Below are positions 1 through 10,669 of a stretch of 64,000 bases of DNA, piece after piece. A program made the position numbers and the translations under genes. The stretch comes from Melieria omissa. Its lineage: Eukaryota > Arthropoda > Insecta > Diptera > Ulidiidae. The notes under the pieces are model-generated. The model worked only from the letters and a program-made list of their open reading frames with translations, was not told the DNA's origin and did not search any database. The DNA is taken from assembly GCA_963971225.1 (NCBI GenBank), contig OZ020267.1:5208001-5272000 (forward strand). Direction: 5' to 3'. Within the stretch, counting starts at the first letter, position 1. Each line of letters begins with the position of its first letter.

Positions 1-980
1 TCCGTTGGAACATACGCCAACGAGTACGTCAACAGAAAGTCACGTTACTTCGGTTTACTTTTTTTAGTCTGGCTAGAACGGCACCAACACACCGTAATAG
101 CACAACATTTAAGCAACTTTAGATATGGTCGAAGTGTGCATTTGGCACTTCCGCAGCGACTACTGTTTAGCACAGCCGCTTCCAATGGCAGACAGTCCCG
201 CTGCACAGTGCTCGATGCCATCAATCGCGCGCACAATTATCGGACGTCTCTGTAAATGCTGTTATTAGACGATATCAGCATTTATCAACTGCACCCGCCG
301 ATAGCGCGACGGACGCAACGGCACTGCTGCCTCAATTGGACTGGGTTCGGCTTAATGCCACAGTCTGCAGGAAGAGGAGTTGCACTTGCTGTACTCGAGG
401 CAGCACACAAAGTAGACATTAATAAATGAAAATAATTATGATTAGTTTTATAAAATAAATCGTCGAACAGCGGCTGCAGTCGCTGTGTTGTCCGTGAACC
501 AGCTTTAAGGTAAAGCCACAACAACACCATGAGTTGAAAGTCCTAAGTCATGCAGATACAGACGGCCGACATTGCAAGCATTCAGTATGTAATTAATTTG
601 CCGCATTGGCCATGTTTTAACTTTCTAATTGCCGATGTGGCTGTGTGGAGCGCAGTGGTTAGTGGGTTCATGCAAAAGTCAAAGGGTTGTGGGTTTGAAT
701 TTCAAACGAAACGAAGTAAAACAAATATTCAATGCATGACCTTGACTCACTTTCTAGGTAATAATTAAGTTTTGAAAGCAGAAAATTTGTTCATAAAAAC
801 ATTGAATCACTTTTATGTGCAATATGGATGATTGCGAACAAGTAAACCAAGGTCTACCACAAGGATCACTTGCCGATTATAGTTTCGTCCAACTAATTGG
901 AAACGACTGTTGTGTGAAGAGTGTTTAAAGTTTTAAGTTGTGTATAAGTAAAGAAATTTTGCATAAATAATAACACCGAC
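1..980. other. Left-edge non-coding DNA
   Basis: I see no supportable gene here. All open frames are short and lack family signatures. The last 100-200 bases before the DD41D element probably include the 3' remainder of the mariner relic that resumes at 2292, because the DD41D insertion splits that relic at a TA. A short plus-strand stretch near 838-885 resembles a reverse transcriptase GLPQGS motif but is too short to call. Confidence 0.5.
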
Positions 981-983
981 ATA

Positions 984-2289
984 GTTTCCTAAGACAACAA
1001 GAGGTGTTATTTTGAATCACCCGGTATTTCGGTAGCTGACACTTTTGAAGCTTTTATTCTTTGACATTTGACAAGTAGAAACTACGCCACTACTGAAAAT
1101 GGAACGATACACGCTTCAATAACGCATTGAAATTATTAAAATTTACTACAAAAATTGTGAAAATCTTGCAGTCACAGTTCGTAAAACTAAAGCATTTTTG
1201 GGTCGTCGTGAAGCACCTTGTCGGACCGCAATACAGAAATTGGTGGAAAAATTCGAGCTGTTGGGACAAGTTAGTGATGTGAAGAATAAAACCCGTGAAC
1301 GTCGCTCAAAAACAAGTGAGAACATTGCTGCTGTAGCCCAAAATGTTGAAGAAAACCCAGGTTTGTCGATTCCTCGTCGTTCTTTGGAATTGGGCATTCC
1401 AAAAACGTCATTACACCGTATTTTGCATAAAGACTTGGGTCTTAAGGCTTATAAAGTTCAGTTAACACAAGAACTCAAGCCGACCGATCATCAACAACGT
1501 CGTGTCTTTGCTGATTGGGTCCTTGAAATGAATGAAAATGATCCGGAATTCCATCGAAAAATCATCTTGACTGATGAAACCCATTTCCACCTCGGTGGCT
1601 ACGTCAACAAGCAAAATTGTCGCATCTGGGGCTCGGAAAACCCAAGAGTTATTGTTGACAAGCCTCTTCATCCTCAACGTGTGACTGTTTGGTGCGGTTT
1701 ATGGCCCGGCGGAGTCATTGGACCTTACTTTTTCGACAATGAGGTTGGATCAACAGTTACGGTGAATGGATTGCGCTATCGAGTGATGATTAATGATTTT
1801 TTATGGTCGGAGTGGGATGGTATTGATCTGGACAACGTTTACTTTCAACAAGACGGCACTACGTGCCACACATGCAACGAAACCATTGCTCTTTTACGGG
1901 AAAAGTTTCCGGACCGTGTTATCTCTGGAAGAGGTGATCACAATTGGCCACCGAGATCTTGTGATTTAACACCTTGCGACTTCTGCCTTTGGGGCCACGT
2001 GAAAGATAAGGTGTACGCCAACAGCCCAGCGTCGATTCAAGACCTCAAAGATAGAATTCGTGAGGCTATCGAGGACATGGGGCAGCCACTTTGCGATTTG
2101 GTTATGGAAATTTTCATGAAAAGGATATGGTCCTGTAAGCGTGGTCGTGGTGGCCATTTGGCTGATGTTGTTTTTCATTATTAACGGCATACCTTCCACT
2201 TTATTATGAAATAAACATCCGATCATTTATCTCAAAAAATGACATTTTTCTTTGAATTCCAAAATAACACCTCTTGTTGGAAAACTCTA
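984..2289 (+). mobile_element. DD41D mariner-family transposon, near full length
   Basis: The two ends form terminal inverted repeats. The left end carries CAACAAGAGGTGTTATTTTG and the right end carries its reverse complement near 2260-2279. TA lies at both flanks (982-983 and 2290-2291), as expected for Tc1/mariner insertion. The extreme left tip differs from the right tip by a small rearrangement just outside the shared repeat. A single transposase gene fills the element. The element is inserted into an older mariner relic whose C-terminal codons stop exactly at the right TA. A deleted sister copy lies at 48430-49308. Confidence 0.9.
1099..2184 (+). pseudogene. DD41D mariner transposase, one early nonsense codon
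   Basis: This encodes a cut-and-paste transposase of the Tc1/mariner superfamily. I place the start at the ATG at 1099 because the helix-turn-helix region is in frame with it, but codon 8 is TAA at 1120-1122. The rest is open for about 354 codons. The sister copy at 48.5 kb has CAA at that position, so a single change explains the stop. Catalytic residues are visible: the first D in LTDETHF, the second in FQQDGTTCH, and the third in LTPCDFCLW. I count 41 residues between the second and third D, which defines DD41D (the rosa-type group known from tephritid flies). A bipartite HTH region precedes them. Translation from a downstream codon would give a slightly shortened protein, so residual activity cannot be excluded by eye. 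Confidence 0.88.
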
Positions 2290-2291
2290 TA

Positions 2292-2810
2292 CAATGTCTT
2301 CCCAACGTTTAGGCAAATTTTTAATTTCCTGCTCAAAAAATTGTTTGTCCTTGGAGCCAAAATACGCGTCGATATCCCTTTTTATAGCTCTTTTTGCGGT
2401 GTAGTTCTTATTACTTATATGGAACTGAAGCCCGCGGAAAAGGTGAAAAGGATTATTGTAAAGGACCCATTTTTCATCCCCAGTAACAATACGTTTAAAA
2501 AACTCTCATTTTTAAGCCGCTGCAGCAGCTGAGAACACACCTTCACTCTCTGCTGTATTCACACTCTTTGCGACGGAAAGTTTATGCGGAACCCATTTTC
2601 CAAGCTTTGGAACCTTGCTCAATTGAACCAGATGCCTGTAAATTGTTCCATGTGATGAATGTAACCTTCCAGCCATCACATCGACTGTCAAAGTTGGCTC
2701 TGCTTCGACGAGTTCCAGCAAGGCGTCGGAGTTAAGGACCTCAGGACGACCAGAGCGTGGGGCATCCTTAACGTCAAAATCACCACTTCGAAGATTCCAT
2801 TTTATTTTTT
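2292..2810 (-). pseudogene. Irritans-like mariner transposase relic, catalytic core deleted
   Basis: Reading the minus strand from about 2810 downward gives the mariner hallmarks in order and in one frame: SGDFDVKDAPRSGRP, an HTH segment (TIYRHLVQLSKVPKLGKWVPH), then two stops, then RIVTGDEKWVLYNN with the first catalytic D. The frame then jumps directly to FHLFRGLQ and the C-terminal KNLPKRWEDIV. In family members FHLFR-type sequence follows the third catalytic D, so about 120-130 residues including D2 and D3 are deleted. The deletion is in frame by chance. The relic is cut at 2291 by the DD41D insertion. No inverted repeat of its own is recognised. It cannot make an active enzyme. Confidence 0.8.
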
Positions 2811-3390
2811 AACAAAGCATGCCTCTATCCGCAATTAAAATCACTTGTTGAATGCACAATATTTCAGAGAAAATAAAAAAAATTACGTTGTGTCCCACGA
2901 ATCATTTTTTGTATGCAAAAAGATCCTATTGTGAAACTATTGAAAAAAAAACGCACGAACTTATGGACCGACCTGATAAAATTAGTTTTTGTGAAGTTTG
3001 GCAAGCCATGGCAATATTGTAGCCATCGTTTTAAAGCATTTTTTGCTACTTTCAATAAACAAATTTAAAATGTATTTAATTTATTAAAAATTATTATTTT
3101 TATCCTTTTTATCCCACCCTCATGACTATCAATTTCAAGTTATATCAACTCAAATTCTTCTATTACTTATACTGAAAGACTTATAAAATCATTATCATCC
3201 AAACATCTGAAAATAATTCAGTAAATAATCGAATAAAGTCATTAGGCGCATTGTTTGTTTTATGTTATCATTGAATTATTTATGTACCTATGCGCAATAT
3301 TTCATTCATCTCCGATAGGAATTTGAACATAAGTCAAATTTAATGGCATAGATTCAAGAACATGAAATGTTTATGTTATTGTCTACTTAC
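2811..3390. other. AT-rich non-coding stretch
   Basis: No coding or repeat signal is recognised. The sequence is AT-rich with short homopolymer runs and looks intronic or intergenic. It ends at the putative splice donor of the minus-strand exon candidate. Confidence 0.4.
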
Positions 3391-3467
3391 ATGGGCGAAT
3401 AGCTGGCGGGGCTGAAGAGTAGAGCGTCATTCTGGCGAGCAGGTGTTCTGGTCAGACCGCTTCGAGC
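3391..3467 (-). CDS. Candidate internal coding exon of an unidentified host gene
   Basis: On the minus strand a T-rich acceptor (TTTTTGTTGTTTTTAG) immediately precedes 3467, and a consensus donor GTAAGT immediately follows 3391. The 77-nt segment between them is open in only one frame and reads as 25 codons plus two bases. The peptide is rich in S, P and R and includes ARSGLTRTP and FSPASYSP. I do not recognise the protein. The composition suggests a disordered, possibly phosphorylated region. If real it belongs to a minus-strand gene with very long introns, possibly the one whose first exon is proposed at 33145-33203, although the reading phases of those two exons do not join directly. Chance pairing of splice sites remains possible. 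Confidence 0.5.
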
Positions 3468-5433
3468 CTAAAAACAACAAAAACATAATTTTAAATTAAA
3501 CGCAGAACAACTAACTTTACGCAGACACAATTGTGTAAACCGTAGAGCGGAAAAGGAAACCCGCCTTTGGAAAATTCTAAAATCTGAATAAAATATAAAA
3601 TGGGGGGGAAAAATGCCGTGTGCGACACACGTTACTAACAAATTGCAGCATAAAAGATGAGATACTCGCATCCGCATTTTAAAGATGCAATGCAACTGCA
3701 ACAACAACAATAATAGTAGCCAGGCTAACAGCAACCGGCAGCAACAGCAACACAGCACAGCAATTGCGGCAGCACCAACACAGGAAGTGACATGGCGAGG
3801 TGCTCAAAATACAAAAGATATGCACACATAAAAGACGTTAGTTGAGTTGTTAGGACTTCAATAGTAAAAATAATAGCAGCTGCCCAACAACAACAACAAC
3901 AACACCAACCATCGCACGAGCAACTCACACTTAGCGATTTCTGTAAATGTTGCGTCGTTCATGTGGTCGTTATTGATAGAAACCCTGCAAACTTAACACA
4001 CATACATCTACACAAATATGTATGCTATGTGTGTGTGTGTAAAGGCTTACGAGACAAGGAATATTTGTGCGTTTACGCTATCAATAGCGCGCACCTTCGC
4101 CCAGGCAGTGCGAACGGGGCGGCGCAGAAGATGCCATTAAATTTTCAGAGTGCAAAAATATCAATTGAAAATTAAATTAAATGGCAAAAGCTACCTTCGA
4201 AAGCCATTGTAGGAGATTAAATTAAAAACACACACACACACACACTAGGCCAACGTAACGAGGATGCGTTCCATTGCATTGCGGCAATTTCAGTGGTTTC
4301 GTGTAGCGTGGCAAATGCTGATTAGTGCCGCGAAAAAGTTCCTTTCGCAGTAAAAGCAACAAAGCAAAAGAACTAGTGCCAATCTTTAGGGTCGGTCAAG
4401 TCGAAATCCGAAACACGCTAAAAGTGAATCTGAGGTAGTTTCAAGTTTTTCGAACCATTTATAGGTTTGGACTTGGTTCAGTGTTTTGGGCAAAAGAAAT
4501 CGAAATAGAAAAGAAAAAGAAATCGAGATTATGAAATTTTAAATAAAACTACTTATAAAACAAACACAATCAATCTGATCAACATCGAAACAAGCACAAA
4601 TCGACCATCTGATTGGATACTCATAACCTCAAAAAGGGATAAAATCATTTCAGCTTCTCCTTTGTGGTGAGTAGAGTTCAGAACTTTATGAAAATCTCAA
4701 ATTCAAAAACTTTAATCAAAGTCACAGCCTCTTTTGGGGGAACCAAACGAATATTTCTTACGTACTCGTACAAATCTTTAAAGCCAATCGAACGCACTTG
4801 TTGCCGGTTTGCCGTTTCTGTCGATTGGCATCGGCCGACCAAGCGACCAGCTGCTGGCCACGTTCAGCGCACACACTCAATGCCATGCTGCGTTGTTGCA
4901 ATTGTACGCATGCGCATTTTTTTCGCCGCCGCTACGTTGCTACGTTGTACTCGTATCGACGCGAATGTGTTCTTGTGTAAAATAGATTTAGAGATATTTG
5001 CTCCCGCACTCTACACGGTCGCGGCCGCGCCGCATGCAGTAAACCTAAAGTGTCATTAGGTAATGCAGGTTGCAGCAAATGCCAGCACAGATCGGATGCA
5101 ATAAAATAGCGGCAGCCAACAACAACAACTAACCAACCGAAATATGTTGCAAGTGCAGCGGCCAAGTTAATATAAAGACAACTATTGTGGCAGCGCCGGC
5201 AACGCCAGTAGCAACAACCATGGCCACAACTGCGGGCCCGGTCGCCATGGCAGCCTTCGTGCAAAGTGCAGCGGAAATGCGCATAGATTCTTCATTTCAG
5301 CGGGGTTGAGGTTGAATGCTGCGTTGCCGCATCTATTGTGCGCCATCACTTGGCACCGGCACCGATGCTGCATATTGCAAAAATTCAGTTTGTATTTGCG
5401 GGAATTTAAGAAATTTGTTTTGTCTTTATCTAG
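3468..5433. other. Non-coding DNA with CA, CAA and CAG-rich stretches
   Basis: It contains short microsatellites, including CAA repeats near 3888-3903, GT near 4030-4040 and CA at 4228-4245. The GC-richer 4790-5280 stretch is open in several frames at once, which is typical of non-coding GC-rich fly DNA and not of a gene. No family match was seen. Confidence 0.4.
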
Positions 5434-5514
5434 CGCTGAGCTATCTGACAGGCAACAGGTGGAATCGCCAGCACAAGCTGCATGTTCGGCTGCTGCTGTC
5501 GGTGGCGGTCACCT
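5434..5514 (+). CDS. Candidate plus-strand exon, unidentified gene
   Basis: A strong acceptor (TTTGTCTTTATCTAG) ends at 5433 and a strong donor GTAAGTAAG starts at 5515. The 81-nt segment is a whole number of codons and is open in two frames. One frame reads AELSDRQQVESPAQAA followed by an Ala/Gly-rich end. I cannot identify a protein. The opposite orientation to the 3391-3467 candidate means both cannot belong to the same gene. This is a splice-site-based guess only. Confidence 0.3.
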
Positions 5515-6229
5515 GTAAGTAAGTGGTGGCAATTGCAACACTGTGGGAACATGCGTAGTCGACTGCCGCTTCCTTGCCGGCAACTAGCGACTGATTGCGC
5601 GACAGTCACAGTTTGTGGGAGCTGTGGGAGAATTACAAAAACAGTTTACGAGCGCTGTCACTATTCTGTTACAATAATCAGAGTGAGGGCAGACGCCAAC
5701 GGGCGATATGCTTTCGACTATAGAATGAATAAATAGATGTTGCAGTGTAGATATAACTGCAGCGTAAGCCCTATTATGGACTAAGGTCAAGTTGTCCGGA
5801 ATCGCCCATATTACGAACTGATCTAAGTTGAGAAAAACACAAATGTTTAGTAATACTTTTGATGGTAAATAAAAATAGTTTTTCTGATCCTATTTGTAAA
5901 ATTATAATAATTTGTTTCTTTATCCACTTGTCTAGCGAACAAAAGGCCTGAATTAATTTAAAGTTACGGACAAAATTTCATCACCATATAAGGTGTCAGT
6001 GGCGAACCAGTTAAGAATCAGTCAGTCTTTGAAAATGTATAGAATATTTAGTGTATAGGAATAATTCAAAATAACTAACCTAAGGTACAATCGCAAGTGT
6101 GTGAATCAAAGAATAAATCATATTCACATGTCTTTAGCAAAGAAAAGATCTGTGATTTGTAAACAAGTTTTAGACGAAAACAATCAAGAAATAATTTGAC
6201 GTCGTAGTAAGTCATTGACTTCCCTCATA
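5515..6229. other. Intergenic or intronic stretch
   Basis: No gene is recognised. Sequence becomes AT-rich toward the LINE fragment that starts near 6230. The exact 5' truncation point of that LINE cannot be fixed by eye. Confidence 0.35.
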
Positions 6230-7490
6230 GGTCACCTGGGAATACAAAACCAATTAAAGAATACTCCCTATAAAGCAGCATGTCTTGACTTCATAGAACC
6301 CTAACTAAGTCACATGAAGAAGTACACTATAAACTTCCCGACTAGGGAGATGTGGGGCAACAATCCAGTATGGTTAAACGACTACTCACAAAAATGGTAC
6401 ACCGATGGCTCGGTGAGACCAACAGTCAGAAAATTCTTTTCACTTAGCAACGACACGTCCATATTCCAAGCTGAACTCTTTGCAATAATAAAGGCAGTTC
6501 GGATCATCACCAAAGGTAACCCCAAAAGAGCAAAAATTACAATACTGTTACGAAAATGAGTTTCCCAAGGTTCGTTTGGATTGTGTTTGAAAATAAAACA
6601 ACTTGAATTATTTAGCGCAAACCGCAGTCAGCAACTAACAATCACTTTATTTACCGATTTACACTTGTTCTACTTTACACTTCTACTATTGTATGTTTCC
6701 CTTTTGTGTGCTCAACACAGACTCGATCCCTTGCGCTGCCACTCCTGTTTTTATACTAGTTTTCTTATCGCGCCGAAGTTTCTTGCACATTCCAGTTGTA
6801 CTTTCTATCTCGATTTTTCTAGCAAAGCTCATCACATTTCGTGAACCATCCTTGCCATATCGGACTATACCAAGCGAATTGTACCAAATTTGCCGTACTT
6901 CAAAGTGCATGCCTAAAAGTATGCTTGGAAAAGCATTCAGCACAGAGTGCCTTATTGTTTCAATACTCTCGGACAGCCTTTCAGTACTAAAAGCTTTGGA
7001 CAGCTACTCTTTCTCATCGAAACCCCTCCTGGATTGCCACAAGGAGCTCAATAACCTAGGTACACGGAATCGTGTAGTTTTGGTTTGGATACCGGGGCAT
7101 GAGGGCAATGAAATGGCGGACGCAGAAGGCAAAAATGGCGCAGATTGCCCATTCATAGAGCCAGCCCCAATGTTCGGGTTTCGCAAAAAAGACCTGAAAC
7201 AGGAAATTCACAACTGGACGGAAATACTGGAACAACTTGGAAGGTCTACACCACTCCAAAAAGTTCCTAAACTTCAACCGAGAGAGAGACATCTCTGCTC
7301 TAGATCTCAACAGAAGCCAACTTAGGACTCTATGTGGTGCTGTAACAGGCCACTTCTTTTGTAACAACCACAAACTTGGTCTACAAACTTGGTCTTACCG
7401 ACAACAGAACATGTAGATTTTGCCAAGAATCTGATGAAACAATGGAACACATTATCACCAATTGTCCTGCCCTGACACACCGACGAGAAT
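6230..7490 (+). pseudogene. LINE 3'-end relic: RNase H domain and Cys/His tail, split by a solo LTR
   Basis: This is the C-terminal part of a non-LTR retrotransposon ORF2 of the type that carries its own RNase H (I/R1/LOA-like). It shows the RNase H signature YTDGS near 6398, IFQAELFAI near 6462-6488, then SDSLSVLKAL after the LTR, then WIPGHEGNEMADAEG near 7087-7125. A terminal CRFCQESDETMEH motif follows near 7410-7450, in a shifted frame. The domain is interrupted between KITI and LSDS by the 417-bp LTR. Removing it and one TSD restores the frame exactly. Stops and frameshifts elsewhere show it is dead. The 5' part, including reverse transcriptase, is missing. Confidence 0.85.
6546..6962 (+). 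repeat. Solo LTR, copy 1
   Basis: A 417-bp unit starts TGTTACGAAAAT and ends GTTTCA, with the TG...CA ends of an LTR. It is flanked by identical 4-bp repeats ATAC at 6542-6545 and 6963-6966. An AATAAA lies near 6592. Related copies occur at 25197-25624 and, inverted, at 26190-26611, each with its own 4-bp duplication. No internal gag/pol sequence is present, so each is a solo LTR left by recombination. A 4-bp duplication fits Ty3/gypsy-type elements, but the family is not proven. Confidence 0.85.
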
Positions 7491-7579
7491 AATGAAATTT
7501 TGACACGTGATTAAGGAGATTTAAGGTTTTAACATACTTACTTTTCAAGAAAATTTTACATAAATTTTTAAGGATATAA

Positions 7580-7910
7580 AGGATTAAAATTTTCAAAGAA
7601 CCGTTTCCATATCCTTTTTTCCCAAATAGACAAAAAATAAATTTTTTTTAAACTTTTGAGCCTTTACTCTTTCATTTGATATACATATCGCCCTATTCTA
7701 GCGAGGTTAAGTATTTTTTATATTTTTTTTATTTTTTATCCCCTTCAAAATGTTGAAGTCCTTTTAAAAGGACAAAGGATGTAGAAATGAAAAACTAAGT
7801 ACGCAGTATTACTATGTTTGGTCTCTAGTTTCACGCCCATATAGATTTTTTCCAGTGTGAAAAAAATTGTTCATTTTTGTCGCACGGTGATATATTCAAA
7901 CATGTCCGAA
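7580..7910 (-). repeat. Relic of the 34.5-kb hAT-like element family
   Basis: Read on the minus strand this stretch matches parts of 35600-35880 of the hAT-like element. Shared blocks are GGCGTGAAACTAGAG, a cytosine- and thymine-rich block ending in AGGACTT, and ATCAAATGAAAGAG. They come in the same order with divergent spacers. No terminal repeats are recognisable, so it is an old fragment. The match was made by eye. Confidence 0.5.
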
Positions 7911-10664
7911 AAAACACGGATATAACTAAGTAACTACATGAACATACTTTTGTATGCAAATACTTAAGCAATCAAAAATGTTATCACTTGCAATTTTGTA
8001 TGTAAAGATCCCAAGAAATAAAACTACTCGTTACTATTGCATTTGCATTCATAAAAACAGATGTTGGCCCTAAAAACTTGTGTCAGAATATATTAAAGTG
8101 CTCAACACTATAATAAAAAAAAAGGTACTTTGTGTGAGGTAGAAAAATCACGCGAATCAGTAATGACATGAAAACTACAAAGTTAGAAATGAACGAAAAA
8201 CAACGGTTAAGTGGCGTGCCGCAGCTTGGCGGAGAGGTGAAGACATATTGCCCGAACGGGGCTTTGGTGATGACCCAAACAGCTACGCTTTACCGCCGCG
8301 CTGAGATCACGCTGCCAGACAGACCCCCCACCGGGCCAACAACACGCTTTCCACTACACTTTGTTGGATAATTACGATGCCACCTTTACGATAAGCAATA
8401 AAACATAATACGGCATGGTGGAAGGAAAAGGCCTTTCCTGAGCGATTCTTCACGCCTGATTATAATTAGATTTTTTCTGCGCTCTTTATGTGCGTCAGAG
8501 TTTTTTCAGTTCGGCTCGATGATGCCACGTTGTGGTTTTCGGTTCGCTCAACCAACAAAAATGCTCACATAATTAATTGCAGTGCGTTTGCTGCGATGAA
8601 TTTTGTTGATTGTAATTCAGTTTGTTTCTGGCCATAAAAAAAATCCTCATTGTTCTCCAGCAATTGCAATCATTGGTGGCTTAAATTGTAACGAGGCTGA
8701 AAGCAGGCTGAGTGTTGTCAGTCAGTGTTGAACCTGTCTTAGGCATTCATAGGCCTAATAAGTCTGAATTCAGAAACAACATGTAAATTCTTTGGAATTT
8801 CTTTTGCTGCCATGAAGCACAGAGTTACTCATCTTAACGCTTTGCTGCGATTTGTGGCCAACCAGCCAGTTAGCAGGAACGAGCGTAGACAATTTGTGTT
8901 TTCTTTTACAAAAACCTTGACTAATTATTTGTGAGTTATCTGCACTTTTCATCGGTTTGTGTGGTATTTAAAGAGTTGTAAGAAAAATCTTATATACTTT
9001 TGTTTGTATAATTATGCGCACAAAGCTCGCTCGAGTGCGTGTAGGGCGCTTCAAGTCAACTAATTGGTTCTTTTCGGTTTGGTGTATTTACCAACATGTC
9101 TGGTACTGCACAGGTCATAATTTTTAAGGGCATGGAAGCATTTGCTAAAGAAAACATAGCTTAAAACTAAAGAAATATTTGGAAAGGAAAACAAGAACAG
9201 AAGGTAAGATCTTTACACTTGATGGCGCCTTCTAGGCAGAGAAGCGTGTTTTCCATACTTTCCAAATCATCACAATCACTGATTTGATCAACAGACCTGA
9301 GCAATCGAAGCAAAAACTCATAGCAATATTTTGGAGAAATTAATTTGCGGTAGTAAGTGCAAAAAGCTAACAAAGTGCCATTAAGAATAATGATACGAAA
9401 GCCATTCGACAATCGTGTAGACACGTGTGTACCAGTGGAAAGGCCTTTCCATTCACTCTGCGATTCTTCAAGTGTCTAATGCACTTTTTTTGGGCAAGTC
9501 GTATATGTGTTTTGCCGCTTCTTGCTGGCAACGCGCTGAACTTTTGCAATGAGCCTGTTTACTTCTTGCCAGTCGACATCTTCCTTATGTGCATTGAGTG
9601 CATTTAGTGGAATAATAGCACTCGGAGGGCCATAAGAAATTGTGTATTTTTGCTACGCCTATCACGATGGCCTCTTCCTTCGATTTGCCCACAACAACAA
9701 AGTCAGCCAGATATGTGAAGATATCTTGCAAGATTTATCCCGCACAAAACATTCGCGCAGGCCTCGGTACACGTACTTACAATGCTCGTACTTTAAATGT
9801 TTTCTCAGCGCAAATACTGCTGAAAAGTTAACCGCAGTGAATGGTGAATGGCCTGCACATACTTACAATATATATGTATAGAAGGCACTCCCTTCCTTGC
9901 TGCAATTTTGCAGCAAGAAGAGACTGCGAAATTGTGCTTATGCCCAGATGATCGCTAGATGAGATTACGATCGTCTCTTGCGCCGGTTGACGTTCAAGTC
10001 TGCACTCGTGGCTTTTTGGCTGCTGTTGTTGTTTATTATTGTTTTCTGGCCAATCTGGCCTAATGGGTTTTATCGTTATTTGCCCAAGAAGGTGGAATAC
10101 GGTGAGGGAGCAGCATCGCGCCACTGCCTTAAGATTTGGAACCCAACACAAACAACTCGTAAGCAAGAAGAACACATCCTGTGTACAAAGTAGAAGCGGG
10201 CAGAGAATCGAAATTGCACTCGGCCTGCTTTGCTTTCATTTCTGGCTTCACCTCTGCCGACAGTACACTTCCTTTGGAGGGATTGTAATTTCTAGCTGGA
10301 GGTACGGCTTCTTTCTTTTTTTTTTGCATTTATCTAAACTCATATATTAACTTCATTATACGGTAATTTGCATTATGGCTTTTATCGGTTGTATGTTGGT
10401 AGAAGCTGGGACATTTGCTTCACATGACAGGTTCGTCTACTTTGCTACCATTAAACCAGGCATAGGTAGAGAAGCGACACATTGAAGAGAAAATGAATAT
10501 TGATTGCCTGGAAGGGCGATAGTATCAACATAATTACTTGTACATCAATACACCTGTTTTATAGCCCAAGGACTACAAAAGCATGGAGAAGCAATTGTAA
10601 ACAGTTTTTGAAAATATAAATGTTCACATAAAGATACAATGTTGATTCCTAAGTTCATTTGAAC
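7911..10664. other. Long stretch without recognised gene or repeat
   Basis: Nothing is supportable as a gene. A GC-richer piece at 8200-8400 has an open frame of 67 codons but no family resemblance. A possible 39-nt micro-exon on the minus strand (9781-9819) was considered and rejected. The rest looks like unique intronic or intergenic DNA. Confidence 0.4.
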
Positions 10665-10669
10665 CATTG

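Noticed and set aside
838..890. Reverse transcriptase motif (VNQGLPQGSLAD)
   Set aside because: Only about 15 codons resemble the RT box with no further domain. Chance or a very old relic.
6546..6962. Protein-coding reading of the LTR (frames over 80 codons on both strands)
   Set aside because: The segment is a repeated non-coding LTR with its own target duplication. Open frames in it are incidental.
9781..9819. 39-nt minus-strand micro-exon that reads SICAEKTFKVRA, resembling a C2H2 zinc finger
   Set aside because: Splice sites are acceptable, but the Cys-to-Phe spacing is off by one from the consensus and the first Cys would depend on an unseen exon. Too speculative.
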